The notes below the pieces were generated by a model. The model ran no database searches. It was given only the letters and a program-made list of their open reading frames with translations, and was not told the DNA's origin. Positions 1 to 10,735 of a DNA stretch of 34,215 nucleotides are shown here, one piece after another (within the stretch, counting starts at the first letter, position 1; the number at the start of each line of letters is the position of its first letter). Location of the stretch: positions 1,148,736 to 1,182,950 of the forward strand of contig BLXT01000876.1 of assembly GCA_019648995.1 (NCBI GenBank). Reading direction: 5' to 3'. The position numbers and the translations under genes were made by a program. This stretch comes from Plakobranchus ocellatus (taxonomy: Eukaryota; Mollusca; Gastropoda; Plakobranchidae).

Positions 1-48
1 CCCCCCCCCCTCCCCCCCCATGTGAACACACACACACACCCACACACA
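1..48. repeat. Poly-C and (CA)n low-complexity tract
   Basis: A C run broken by one T (1-19) is followed by a CA dinucleotide run interrupted by C. It is plain low-complexity sequence at the window edge. Confidence 0.9.
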
Positions 49-281
49 TGCATGCCCACGTAATCCCCATCTCTACCTATATTCAGCACAGACAAATAAT
101 ACATGTGTCTGTGAAAATGAAACATCCTTCCATGCACAAAATAAGAATCATGCCTTTTCCTGTGCAAGCAGGTCGTGCTTTTCTCAGTATGTGTAATACA
201 CTCGCCTGGACGGCAGCATAGCATACAATCCTTTGTATAGACTTAGTGAACGTGAAACTAAACTGATTAAGCAGGCAGCAG

Positions 282-482
282 ATGGCTAAACATACGTCAT
301 ATTTTGAAATGTCAAGGTGTTTGGATCATATTTTTAACTCCAGAGCTTCGTTATGCCCAAGGCTAAGTCAGAGGTTCCAATACCATTGTGTAGTAATAAA
401 TAAAAAGGACCACCAAAATGCTTCCATTATTTCCGAGATTTTGTCACAGCAAATGTCCTTACAGTTGAGGTCTACTGTACCA
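282..482 (-). repeat. Dispersed repeat copy with pogo-type terminus
   Basis: This segment aligns with 30498-30719. Both begin GATGGCTAAACA, share AATGCTT, CGAG and TTTTGT blocks, and end in GAGGTCTACTGTA. Read on the minus strand, the shared end is TACAGTAGACCTC, which resembles the CAGTAGACC-type terminus of pogo/Tigger-like elements and of the element at 21556-22712. The other terminus is not recognisable, so this may be a truncated or solo end. A 67-codon ORF across it is not mirrored in the second copy, so it is not a gene. Confidence 0.65.
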
Positions 483-487
483 TAACT

Positions 488-520
488 ATCACTACTACTA
501 TTACCACTACCACCACCACC

Positions 521-559
<39 letters not shown>

Positions 560-574
560 GCTACTACTACTACT

Positions 575-642
<68 letters not shown>

Positions 643-665
643 TTACTACTACTACTATATTACTA
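488..665. repeat. (CTA)n / (CCA)n trinucleotide microsatellite
   Basis: The tract is about 175 bp of ACT/CTA triplets with an ACC-rich segment near the start and a few interruptions. On the minus strand it reads as a string of Val, Ser and Gly codons, which makes a long but meaningless ORF over 368-700. Confidence 0.95.
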
Positions 666-1532
666 CTACTATTTCTACTATATTTTCGGATCTCAAGCAA
701 AGATTACCATCATATGATCTTACTTCTTAGAAAACAATAGATTGTTTGAAATCGAGGGTACAAAGGGTGCATGGGATTCTAAGAGGAATAAATTAACTTA
801 AGGATAAAACAGAATAATAATGAAAGATTCCACCAAGAGAGCAAAATAGATTTAAATAAACAAACAAATAAATAAATAATAAAAGCATTATATTTAAACC
901 TATAAATTGCCCCTTTATTTGGCTCCACCATACGCAGCCATTGTTGGATTGACTGGAAGAAAAGAATCATATTGATCAATAGATCTATATTTTGTGTTAC
1001 TTGCTCAAGCACTATTATCTCAAGGTGTATAAAAATTAATTTCACTGACATTGAGAGCATTATAATGCTCACTTTTTTACATCCAACAACACAGTATGTG
1101 TGTATGCATCATCTTGAAAATTAAACATTTCAAAGGATGCTCAGAAAAGTGAACCATGAAAATTAACAGCATGAGTGGCAGTGCCAGATCACCTGGTCAA
1201 GCATCCTACTCTCGCTTTGGAAAGCCCGCTGCTGTCCTATTATGCACAGAATGATCACCCACTAAGTGCCAATTGTACTGTGTTAGACTGACAGACTGTC
1301 AACTTGGCCCATTTTGTGAGACCGTTTTATGATTGTGTGTCTTCAATAGTTACTCATGAGCTTTTATCTTTGACTTGCCTTTTAAATATTTTATAAAATT
1401 ATCGTCTTCATTTTAATTTGTCTTTCAGTGAATTGTTAATGTTATGGTGAGAAAAAAGCATACTTTTTTTTTTTCCACTATTGATCAGTATTATTTTTAG
1501 CATGATAGGTGGAAGATTAAAAACTTGTTATG

Positions 1533-1835
1533 AGCTTTTCAAAGGATCTCCCTCTGATATTATGCGCACTAGGCACATGTTTTGTTACAATACTTTTCTA
1601 TAATATTTCAGAGGTTTTCAATGGATCTCCCTCTGACATTATGCACACTAGGCACATGTTTTGTTACAAAATACTTTTCTTTAATATTTCAGGCGCAGGG
1701 GGTGTATGATGCAAAGCACATGTTTTGTTACAGTACTTTTCTATAATATTTCAGAGGTTTTCAATGGATCTCCCTCTGACATTATGCACACTAGGCACAT
1801 GTTTTGTTACAAAATACTTTTCTTTAATATTTCAG
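1533..1835 (+). promoter_or_regulatory. Tandemly duplicated 3' splice-acceptor region
   Basis: A unit containing GATCTCCCTCTGA, ATTATGC, ACTAGGCACATG, a TACTTTTC tract and AATATTTCAG is repeated. Acceptor AGs end at 1611, 1692, 1754 and 1835. Spacing 1611-1692 and 1754-1835 is 81 bp, and the larger unit recurs with an exact offset of 143 bp (1621 corresponds to 1764, and 1691 to 1834). This suggests an 81-bp tandem duplication followed by a 143-bp duplication that also copied the first 21 bases of the exon. The acceptor ending at 1835 gives the conserved FLCN frame. The 1692 acceptor would lead to a stop (TAA at 1744-1746), while the 1754 acceptor adds 81 nt in frame. Confidence 0.85.
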
Positions 1836-2106
1836 GCGCAGGGGGTGTATGATGCAGAAGAGGCTAAATGTCCCCAAAGACCCTTGCGCATGGAAGCTAG
1901 AGTCAACCCATCAAATTTTATCAAACAACGTGGAGGGAGCAAACCGGCTCGAAGCTTGCAGGAGATAACAGGAGACAAAAATGTCTTTCAGATGCTCCAC
2001 ATGGCTTTCTTGTGGATATTAAAAGCTTGTGGTAGTAGAATCACTGAAAAATTGCTTGAGGGCCCTCCAACAGAAGACACCATTATTGATATGGAGAAGC
2101 AGGAGG
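1836..2106 (+). CDS. FLCN: Folliculin, internal coding exon a (partial gene)
   Basis: The exon encodes 90 codons plus one base, starting Ala-Gln-Gly-Val-Tyr-Asp. It matches the central part of folliculin, around human residues 205-295. Recognisable blocks are CPQR-RM, the N-F-KQR-G...ARSL motif, ITGD, the aromatic LHMAFLWILKACGSR core and LTEKLLEGAPTEDT (here ITEKLLEGPPTEDT) followed by MEKQE. This is the link from the longin domain into the C-terminal DENN module that binds FNIP and acts as the Rag C/D GAP at the lysosome. The acceptor is TTTCAG|GCG and the donor is GAG-G|GTAGGC, ending in phase 1, which joins the next exon in frame. Residues before this exon, including the catalytic arginine known in the family, are outside the window. 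The acceptor lies in a duplicated array, so the exact 5' end carries some doubt. Confidence 0.93.
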
Positions 2107-3102
2107 GTAGGCAAGCCTTCTGAATTATGAATTAGCAAATTGACATTTTTTTTTCTTGTTCAATGGATTCTCTGACACTCTTTTTAAAATAAAAGGGAAA
2201 GTACCAGAGACAGCATTGCTTACGTTGATTTGCAGAGGGCAAAGCTAACAAGATCAACTTGCGTAAAAAAATGTAATTATTTGATTATTGAGATTTCTCT
2301 CTCTCTCTCTCTCTCTCTCCCCCCCCCCTTTTCTCCTTTCTTTTGTGCATACGCACAGGACAAAGTGACAGAGGAAGTAGCATGCACAAGTGACTGTTCT
2401 AGGATCAATTTTTTTCAGTAAATTATTGTAGTGGTAGAATAGCAGAGAGGGAAAGAGAGCTCATTGATTTTGAGAAAAGGCATAAGGGTCTATTTTTTTT
2501 ATGTTCCCTATGTACCCGATTGTGCATAGATCAATTTCTAGGTTAGATCTGAGTCACATAAGCAGCTGTGTGGTTTTGTACCTTATGATCTAGACTATTA
2601 AAATCTTCAAAGAGGCTTAGAGAACAAGAAAGCACAATAACATTAAAAGAAGAAAAAGCAAGAGTGGGTCTGGTTGTTAGTTTGAGGAGAAAGGGTCAAG
2701 GGACTGACAGGTTATAGACTGAAGAAGAAAAGTAATGAGGAAAAATTAGGTTTCATTGTGCATCTCCAAACTGTTAGACATACACTAAACTTGAAGTCAA
2801 GTCATGGGATGTTTTTTATTGTAGGACATCAACAAAGGGAGAAAAGCAAAAGGATCCACTTGAAAAAGAAAACAAGTGGCATCAATTTATGAAGTTTTAA
2901 CTTTAAAATGAGTAATTTACTCAATACAGGTTTTTGAGTTGATTTTTAGCTGCAGTATAAAAATTCAAAACACATAATTATCTTCTTTTTTTTAATCTCC
3001 CTTTCTTAAATTTGCATTGAATTATAATTTTTCACTTCTTTTAGAAATTATCTTATATAACTAATTTGTAATATTAATAATGCTCTTTTTTATTAATTAC
3101 AG
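2107..3102 (+). other. FLCN: FLCN intron (a-b)
   Basis: This is a 996-bp intron bounded by GTAGGC and TTAATTACAG. It contains a (TC)n run passing into a C run at 2295-2328 and AT-rich unique-looking sequence. I see no other gene or recognisable mobile element in it. Confidence 0.85.
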
Positions 3103-3293
3103 AAACCGAAGAAGGATTCATTAAAATTTTTACTCGTAAACTTGATGGCGGTGAATTGGTTCAGACAGATAGTGAGGCAATTCAGGAAACAGAAAATATT
3201 TCAGACCAAGTAGTCAGCAAGGAGGAACACCAGGATGAAAGGGATTGTAACCTATTCTCACCAACGATAAAAGACATAAGGCATTTAAGAAAG
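3103..3293 (+). CDS. FLCN: Folliculin, internal coding exon b
   Basis: The exon completes the split Glu codon (G|AA) and then runs 63 codons: an acidic, Glu/Asp/Gln-rich linker ending in IKDIRHLRK. In vertebrate FLCN the corresponding stretch is a variable acidic linker ending in a SLRHMRQ-type motif, so only the last ten or so residues are clearly conserved. The rest is accepted because the phase fits and the frame is open. The acceptor is TTAATTACAG, and the donor is AAG|GTAACT in phase 0. The linker is probably disordered. It is followed by a very large 14.3-kb intron. Confidence 0.9.
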
Positions 3294-4546
3294 GTAACTG
3301 TGTAGCTTTTTGTTTAAAGAAAGTAAAATATCCCTTTTGAACTTTTAATTTAATTCTTCATCTTTTTTCTGTATGTTTCTTATGTGTATGCAATAAGGGT
3401 TTTTTTTTTTATTTTAATGAGAAATTTTTCTATAACTAGGTACCCCAAACTGCCAGCGGGCATAGGCGAAAATCGAAGTAGCTCGCAAAAGATCTACATT
3501 TTTGAAGACTTTAAGATCCAATGTTTTGTATGAAATACGCTACAGATCATACTGAAATGCATATCAAATAAAAGATTGTTTTTTCTTCTGTTCATATATG
3601 TCTTTTTTGTGTGAAGTTTTTCTTTTTGTTTTGTTTTTGTGGAGGGATATTGTAGGTGAAAAGCGAATTTCAGCCAATCGCAGAATCCGATTTGCACCAT
3701 GGTATTTTAAGATGCCCCCTTGCGTCAACACCATTCAGTGTTATACCTCGAAATAGTGCCAGAATGGAAAAAAAAAAAGCCAAATTTTTATATGCTATAA
3801 GTTTGTCTGAAAAATTTTGGCCATTTGTGGCATTTTTTGTAAAGTAAACTAAATAAGAGTATAGAAATAATGGTTCTCTTATAGCTGACCATTTAAAAAG
3901 AGAATGTAAACCGACAATTAATCTTTTGTTATTTCAAGTTTCAAAAGATTTCATGCAGTGGTTCGCAAGCGGCAGCATTTTGAATAAAACGTTTAAAATA
4001 CATTATGGTCCATCACGCGCCATCTAGCCAGAGAGCCTGGAAGAATATGAGGTAGCTCGCTGAGCTTGGTCATAGGGGCCCAACGAATTGGCCCTCAGGT
4101 CATTATTTTGTGATCATGATGGATTTAAAACACAAAATAAGTAAGTAAACATTTAAATATTACAATTTAAAGAATTTTTTTAGTAGCTGTTGTTTTGAAG
4201 CATTTAAAGGACATGCTTTTATGGGAGGAACTGTAATGTCAGCCAATTCAATAGTCGTTCTCAGCTTTGTTAGGTAGGCCACATCACTATTTAATTGAGT
4301 GCTATAAAAACTTGTAAATCCAAATTCATATAAATCTTTATTCATTTATCTGTTCTATGTGTGCACTTTGAAAATGAAATTGAGGCTTTACTATCAATTT
4401 TTTTTTGTCAATAAAGGCATGTATTTTCGTAAAGATTTACAATGCCATGTTTTTCGCTTCTCAAAGTTAGATCTAGATTACTGGTAATGGGAACTACCTA
4501 CTGCGGGGATGGCAGGCAATGGCTAGCATAATTTAGGTCTTGAATA

Positions 4547-5527
4547 CAGACATGCCTACCGTTCCGGAAACTCCGGATTTGTTCTGGAATTTTACCTGAA
4601 AATTACCTGCGTTCCGAAAATCTGCATTTTTATCACAAAATCTGGAATTTTGTCAATTTGTAATTGGTCATACTCTGAAAAATAAACCTAGTCTAGATTT
4701 AGCGGCGCTTCTCTGTATAAATAATGTGACAGTATTAAAGGTCTTAGAGAAAAAAAAATATGGGCGCTAACACTGCAGCAAATTTTTTAAACTTATTAAA
4801 TGCATGGCGCTCTTTGCCAGACCTTTTTTCAGAACATGGAACATGCATCATGCAGACTGAAGAGGGGTTGGGGTGGTTTGGGGCAAACCTATGGGTGCAG
4901 TGCATAGACGAACATCATTGACTGTTGCTGTGTTGACAGTTGGTCGTTCGCACGTCTACGTCTACGTAGTCTACGTCTCTTCAAAGTGACCGAAAGGAAA
5001 TGGCTCAACACAGAAGCTCCAATCCGCTATAGAGGACAGCATTGTATTCGACAAGAATGCATCGAGGCATTCCGTGTTTTAGGGATAGAATAGGGAAATG
5101 TTGAATGGAATTTTCTATTTGAGAAAATTTAATAAAATTGAATTCCTATGGTACCATTGAAATAAGTGACCCAAAGTTAAACAAGCCTTTGCTGTACGTG
5201 TAGAGTAAAAATTTTAAGGCAAATTTTCTTTTCATAATGTTTATCTAGAGCAGATTTGCTCAACATTAAGGTAAAGACATTGGAGTGTATGCGCGGAGGC
5301 TAAATATTGAGCATGTTGGCTTAGTGTTTGTGCCGATTTAGACAGGAATTGATATCCTCCACACTCTCCCCTTCCCTAAAGGTACACCTGTATGATTAAT
5401 TAGAATTTAGTTAAATTAAGTGCTTTATTTTTTTGTTTAATCAGTGTCAGTTGCCGTCATATTCAGGTTTGTTACGCATTTTTGCCCTTGATGTTCCTCA
5501 AAATTTTTTCAAGGGTAGGCATGTCTG
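4547..5527. mobile_element. 981-bp nonautonomous TIR transposon, 6-bp TSD
   Basis: The element begins CAGACATGCCTACC and ends GGTAGGCATGTCTG, a perfect 14-bp terminal inverted repeat. It is flanked on both sides by TGAATA (4541-4546 and 5528-5533), a 6-bp target duplication. There is no transposase ORF. Inside it at about 4950-4980 is a short run of ACGTCT-like words. The CAG...CTG termini and 6-bp duplication suggest a hAT-like group, but the superfamily is an inference. The termini resemble those of the neighbouring element at 5767-9580 (CAGACNTGCC), so the two probably share a transposase type. Confidence 0.88.
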
Positions 5528-6927
5528 TGAATACTTTTATATTTTAGAAGTTTTTTATACATTACAGTTTTAAGTTTTTACTCCATTAATTTCATCATCC
5601 AATTTTACTTTTAACTCAGAATGCATTTGCTACGGAGACCCACTCAAACTACTGAAAAATAGCACAATGGACTGTGCCAAAACCAATGTTCAATATTCTG
5701 TAGTGGACAGGTCATGGGTGTGAGGCTCGTGAACAATATTTTTTTTTCTTGTCAGATTTACATAAACAGACCTGCCAACTTTCTGTTTTCACCGGGAAAA
5801 GTTCCGGTGAATGCCCATAACTTCGGTTTTCCGGGCTGCTGTGCTAAAATACCGTTCAGTTATCCCGATGGACGATGGAAAGGAAAAAAATTATTTCGTT
5901 TTATCCTTTGGATTTATCCAATATGAACCGAAGTGTACTCATTACCTATTTAAATAGCATTGATCATATAACCCAAGTATCCAATTTGCTGTCCGTAACA
6001 TTTATTTAACATGCTGTGTAAAGAGACCAAGTAATTTCTGCGTTATTGATATGTCACGGTGCTACATGTAGACATGTAATATTATGCTTTAGGCATAATT
6101 TATTGCACTTACGGGTAAAATTTTACACTAGAAATTTTTAGCTGTGGTTCATTTCGTGCGATTTTCTTTCTATTTACTAAAAACAACAATGCGGTATTGA
6201 TCAAAAGTTCATCCTCGATTTTTTTTAAGAGTCGGCAAAGTAGACAGGTGTAGTTTCTTTGATCATATACCAGACTTATAAAGTGTTCCCCAATTAAGTG
6301 AAGCATCTATCCCAAAATTTTTGGTTTTTTTTTTTTTTTGAGGGGGGGGGATCTACAACTCAATAGATCTTCAGCACTGGTGGTAAGGTAACAGAGAATT
6401 ATGGCTGCACTGTTTTAATCATATATTAATTCAAAGTCTTGAAAGCTAAAAAAAAAAATCCTTTGCCCCCCTCCCCCTCCCTAACCTTACTTAATTAACC
6501 AAACAAGAGTTCAGAGGCATGAAACACTTGCATTTTGTACTGATAGATAAACAAGTAAGCTATGATAATAATCATTTTTAAAATCAACATCGTGCATAGT
6601 GCAGTAGGCCTAGAGTGAAAACTAGCCTACCATGTCGGCAATAGAACAAAGAAATCAAAGGTTTTTGGGAGTTGCAGCCCGACCTTCAAGTCAACCCCAC
6701 ATCAAAGTAATTTGAGATGCCGACGATGTCTAGTTTTAACACTACATGAATGGTGATGTGCATACAAACTGCCTAACATTTACAAAAAAAAGCTAACTGC
6801 ATTTTTCATAATACATGTATCTTTTAAACAAGATGTTTTGTTCTAGATCGATTTTGAAAAATCCTATTAGATCTGCACATCAAGTGATAACTAGATCTAA
6901 TGCACTGAAGCTAGCCACCTTATCATC

Positions 6928-6929
<2 letters not shown>

Positions 6930-6980
<51 letters not shown>
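6930..6980. repeat. (TC)n microsatellite
   Basis: About 50 bp of nearly pure TC dinucleotides lies inside the 3.8-kb TIR element, and a shorter TC run follows near 7050-7072. Confidence 0.95.
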
Positions 6981-8569
6981 CTCGTTAGCTTTTAGTGTCA
7001 ATGTGAATATTTCTTTTCTTAGGCAGTGTTCTGATGTTTTCTTTGTCTAGTCTCTCTCTCTCTCTTTCTCTCCACCTCCTCCGTTCTGGCCTGTTGGGCT
7101 AGGCCTCTGCTCACAAAAACTTATCTCCTATACTAGGCTTTAGTGTGCTATGTGTGCATTCTTCTTGAGTTGCAGATTAAAGAGCAGCCAAGAGAAGCTG
7201 AAAGTTTAGAGAAGTGTAGGATAGAATGCATACTGTTACTACAAAACCGCTATTATTTTATTATTTTTCTTTAAAATGTGTATTCCTGCATCAGCAGTTG
7301 TGAAAGAACATACCCTGCAACTGGCTTTCTTTAGGATTTGAACCAGACGCTTTATTAAGAATCTCGCAAGGAATAGCGGACATCGTAGCACATACTAGTT
7401 GCTTTTTGAAACAAATGTCAATAATTGGTAACGGAAGAATAGATTTTGTTGGATTCTAAGTGCCTGGAGCTCTCAGTAATCATTGAGTTTGAGTATGCAA
7501 ATTGGTAAATATCCGAATGATGAAAGAATTTTTAATAAATTTCCAAAGCAATGACTTCTTGTCGCAGTCTTAAACAATAAGGCTTACTTCTTCGTGACAA
7601 GGTGAACATTCAACATTAGATTATCTTGTGGAATAAAAGAGAGCTATAAATGAATTACTGTAGTTGAGCATATTTCTTTTATCGGTGTAACGGTCAAACT
7701 GCATTTGTGGACACTCATGATGATGATAATAATAATAATAATATGACATTTATATCATGCAAATGCATAGCACAATCACTGCTCTATGCTCTTTACATAC
7801 ATAGTAACATAGTCATGAAAACCATTCACATGCACATATGTGCATATGCAACTCTACATTTATGCAGATTAATTAAGTAAATCATTTAAACTGGAAATAA
7901 TGGAAAATCAGCATTCTAATATAATTTAGGGGATAAAATGGACTGATTCATTTATTGATTGTATGTTAAGAATAGTTATTCCTCCCCGTTTGTATTATTT
8001 TTTATGTTGCCATTTTTTTCCTTTTTTATTTTTTCCCATCACAAAAGTGTAATATTACGTTGGTTCAAGACACCCCTCCTCCGAGGCATAAGATTATATT
8101 TGAACGTCCCCCTACCTCTCTCGCTCCCTCAGTCAAGATTATTGATATGCATAAATTGGAAATTTGTAACTGTAGAGGAATTTGTTGCATGTGGTGTGTT
8201 TGGGAGGAAAGGTGATGGGGTCAGGCCTATAGTTTGCGAGGCTTAGGACTTTCTCTAGACCACTTTTGACTAGGACCTATAAAATAAGGCCTGACATGTA
8301 TTACCCCCATAGGACTGATCATCCATTCATGTTAAAATTGTTGATAGGAATGATATCCCTTGTACAAATCAAAGAAACTTCAGTATCGTTCTATTTATTG
8401 TTGAATGTAATAATTGAAACAGTTTGAAAAACAATATACGATGATCCAAACTTTGAGACAGTAAAATCATTGCTCACAAACAAAATGTTGTCAATAAATG
8501 TTCATGATGAAGCAATTGAAGGGTTTAAAACTTGAATGTTTCTAAATTGCGCACATGGCAGATCTAGAA

Positions 8570-8596
8570 ATATATATATATATATATATATATATA
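8570..8596. repeat. (AT)n microsatellite
   Basis: An uninterrupted AT dinucleotide run of about 27 bp lies inside the 3.8-kb TIR element. Confidence 0.95.
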
Positions 8597-9854
8597 ATCT
8601 ATGCTTCTTTGGTTCAATACATAAAATTTTGTTTTCACCAAACACTGGAAAGGTAGGGATCATAAAAAGAGGTAGAATGTTTAATCGCACTAAATAAAAA
8701 GCTTCACTAGTTAAGCAAGCCAATATTCAGATTTGATTCAGTGAGATAACCCTATAGGTCCCCATTTCAATGTTTAGTTCTATTTTTAGACATTTTTTAG
8801 TCTCCACGGACACTAGATTAGATCTAGTAGGTAGACTTTTGCAAGATTTTAGTCAAGGTTTATTACTTAGTAAAAGCTTGGGACAATCAGCCTTGTTGAG
8901 CTAATAATGTTTTTTTTCATACAAAATTGAATAAAGAGAACATCAAGTAAAGAGTATATTGAAGCAATCTTTAAAAGCATTTAATAGAATACCAATGGGA
9001 AGCATATCAGAAAAGTGTGATGCTCTAAATTTGACTGATTGAATATGATGAGCTAATTTTGACTGGATAATTCATACCTTTCTCATCTAATGAATGCAAT
9101 GAATTATATTCCACGGCAATCTAGGCAAGAGGTTTCCTTTTTATTTAATATACAATGGGTGATAATATTAGGCCTTACTTAGATTCTGTAGACCTGTCTA
9201 ACATAGGTTTTCTTTTTCCATGGAATCTTTTATTGTGTGAGCTAGTTTTTGAGTTTTATACACTCTAGTGGACCTTAAAAGTTCATCATCCAGGCTCTAA
9301 GAAGCAAGCAGGTTTTTAAGGCTTGATAAATGGTATTATTGAACTAATGGCAGTGAGTAGGGAGACACTTTTTGCATCTTTTAGAGTCAAAAATTCATTA
9401 ATTAGCCTCTGATATTATACTTTAATGTTATGGAATGTCTATGGTCGAGTATATAATTAAGGTGTGGTATGGTTTATCCATGCACATTGAATTGTGCTGG
9501 CATATTCCTGTGAGACTTTCTAAATTCCTGTGAGTAGAGGTGACTATTCCTATGAGTACAAATTGGGGTTGGCAGGTCTGCATAAAAAACATTTTTAAAT
9601 ATGAATTCTACATTTTAATTAATAAGCTAAGGTCGTTGTTTCATAACCTAGTGCAGTCAATAAACAAAAAAAGATAATTTCCTTAATCCTAATAGGGCTA
9701 TTTATAATATTATTACCAAGGTGTGTACTGTAAAATTATTTTGATTTGCGATTTTCTTTTTGTAAGTTGATGTAAAAAATATAGGGGAAGGTATTCGTGG
9801 GTGTATGTTTCAATGACCCCACTCTTTACTATGTGTTGAATTTTTTCCACAGTT

Positions 9855-10735
9855 GATAGCCAGTATGAAGCTCTCAAAGCTGTGTATTTGGCCAGAGGGA
9901 AAGACTGACGGCCAAACCTGCCAAGTCATATCATGATCAATAATCCATACCTATCCAATTATTCTACTTTTGAGAAGAGAGAGTTTCATCTTGGTGTGAG
10001 GTTGGTTTGCATGTTTCTGTCAGTATTCGGACTTTTGTATTTTTTTTTTTTATTTTCTCACCCCTTTTGTCTTGTATGATTATCGTCCATTGCGCTTAAT
10101 CTAAGTTGATAAAAACTTTTCCTTCAAAAAAATTAGTTGCCTAGTATATTAGGTCTGATATCTGCTGCTTCTCTAGTAAATTCCTGCTTATCGTAATCGG
10201 TTATATTTTTGTCCAAAGTAATTTTGGAAATATTTAAAAGGAAGGTTTTTCTACAGGTTTCTTCCACAGTTGACGACAATGATTCTTCATTTTTTTTTGT
10301 TTCAGACTTTTTTTCCAAATCATTATCCTGAACAGCTTCACAGATTGAAATACAGGTATGCTGCAACAATTTTTACGATTTGCTTTCTTTTTGCTAATCT
10401 GACCCTTGTTCCTTTTCTCTTTCAATTACACAAAATTTTAGGTGGCGTCATGATTCCTCAAGATTTGCCCTTAAGACAGCCCTGTCAGCTCTAAAGTAAA
10501 ATCCGTGGTTGAATCAACTGTAAAGAAATTTATGGCTTATGATGCTGCTGACATTGACCAGTTCCTTGATGTGCAGCTCCACTTAGATCTTATCTCTTCA
10601 TCATTAGCTGCTCTTGGTTTCAACCGCAACAATGTTTTTGATGAGGCTGTAAGTCGCCAAATCGAGCTGACGGACATCACTAACCAAGTGGTGGTAGACA
10701 TTGATTTATTGACCTATAGTTCTTTGATTTTTTAA
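9855..10735 (+). pseudogene. Unrecognised coding-like fragment inside FLCN intron
   Basis: Three pieces look protein-coding and splice-bounded. After TTTTTCCACAG (ending 9852) the frame 9855-9905 reads DSQYEALKAVYLARGKD before a stop. After TTTGTTTCAG (ending 10305) a 50-nt piece reads TFFPNHYPEQLHRLKY and ends at AG|GTATGC. After AAAATTTTAG (ending 10441) the frame continues across the split Arg as WRHDSSRFALKTALSALK to a stop. From about 10471 a different frame stays open to 10733 (VVESTVKKFMAYDAADIDQF, FLDVQLHLDLISSSLAALGF, SRQIELTDITNQVVVDIDLL). The phase-consistent small intron and protein-like composition suggest a genuine gene piece, but the frame change and stops suggest decay. I do not recognise the family, and nothing links it to FLCN. 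Confidence 0.4.

Larger units (their letters stand above)
1..1532. other. 5' flanking intronic sequence of FLCN
   Basis: This stretch precedes the first recognisable exon, and I see no FLCN-like coding segment in any frame. It should be part of the intron that separates the visible exons from the missing N-terminal exons. It holds a C run and a CA repeat at the very start (1-48), a dispersed repeat (282-482), a long CTA-type trinucleotide tract, and otherwise AT-rich sequence without ORFs of note. The segment 1140-1330 is less AT-rich but shows no splice-bounded coding potential that I can recognise. Confidence 0.6.
5767..9580. mobile_element. 3.8-kb TIR transposon, 6-bp TSD, no transposase
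   Basis: The left end CAGACCTGCCAAC is mirrored by GTTGGCAGGTCTG at the right end. The element is flanked by CATAAA on both sides (5761-5766 and 9581-9586). Its first kilobase (5767-6822) is repeated in diverged form at 19546-20171 plus 23226-23660. No transposase-like ORF is visible, so it is nonautonomous or decayed. It carries a T-run/G-run junction (6329-6350), a C-rich run (6463-6480), a long (TC)n (6930-6980), a GAT/AAT run (7719-7742) and an (AT)n (8570-8596). The motif ACATTTATATCATGC at 7745-7800 resembles a common invertebrate repeat tail. Superfamily is uncertain, possibly hAT-like. Confidence 0.82.

Noticed and set aside
368..700. 110-codon minus-strand ORF with long Val, Ser and Gly runs
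   Set aside because: It is only the translation of the CTA/CCA trinucleotide microsatellite.
1725..1835. Upstream extension of the first FLCN exon's open frame
   Set aside because: The open frame before 1836 is duplicated intron and acceptor sequence. FLCN similarity starts only after the AG at 1835. It is kept only as a possible alternative extension from 1755.
7320..7400. tRNA/SINE B-box-like word GGTTCAAATCC on the minus strand
   Set aside because: No convincing A-box at the right distance and no tRNA fold can be drawn, so I do not call a SINE or tRNA.
7959..8246. 95-codon ORF inside the 3.8-kb TIR element
   Set aside because: Its Phe/Ser/Leu-rich translation comes from T- and C-rich sequence and has no transposase motif.
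10133..10425. Two minus-strand ORFs rich in Lys, Glu and Thr
   Set aside because: They overlap the plus-strand splice-bounded fragment, cross T-rich splice tracts, and have no recognisable motif.
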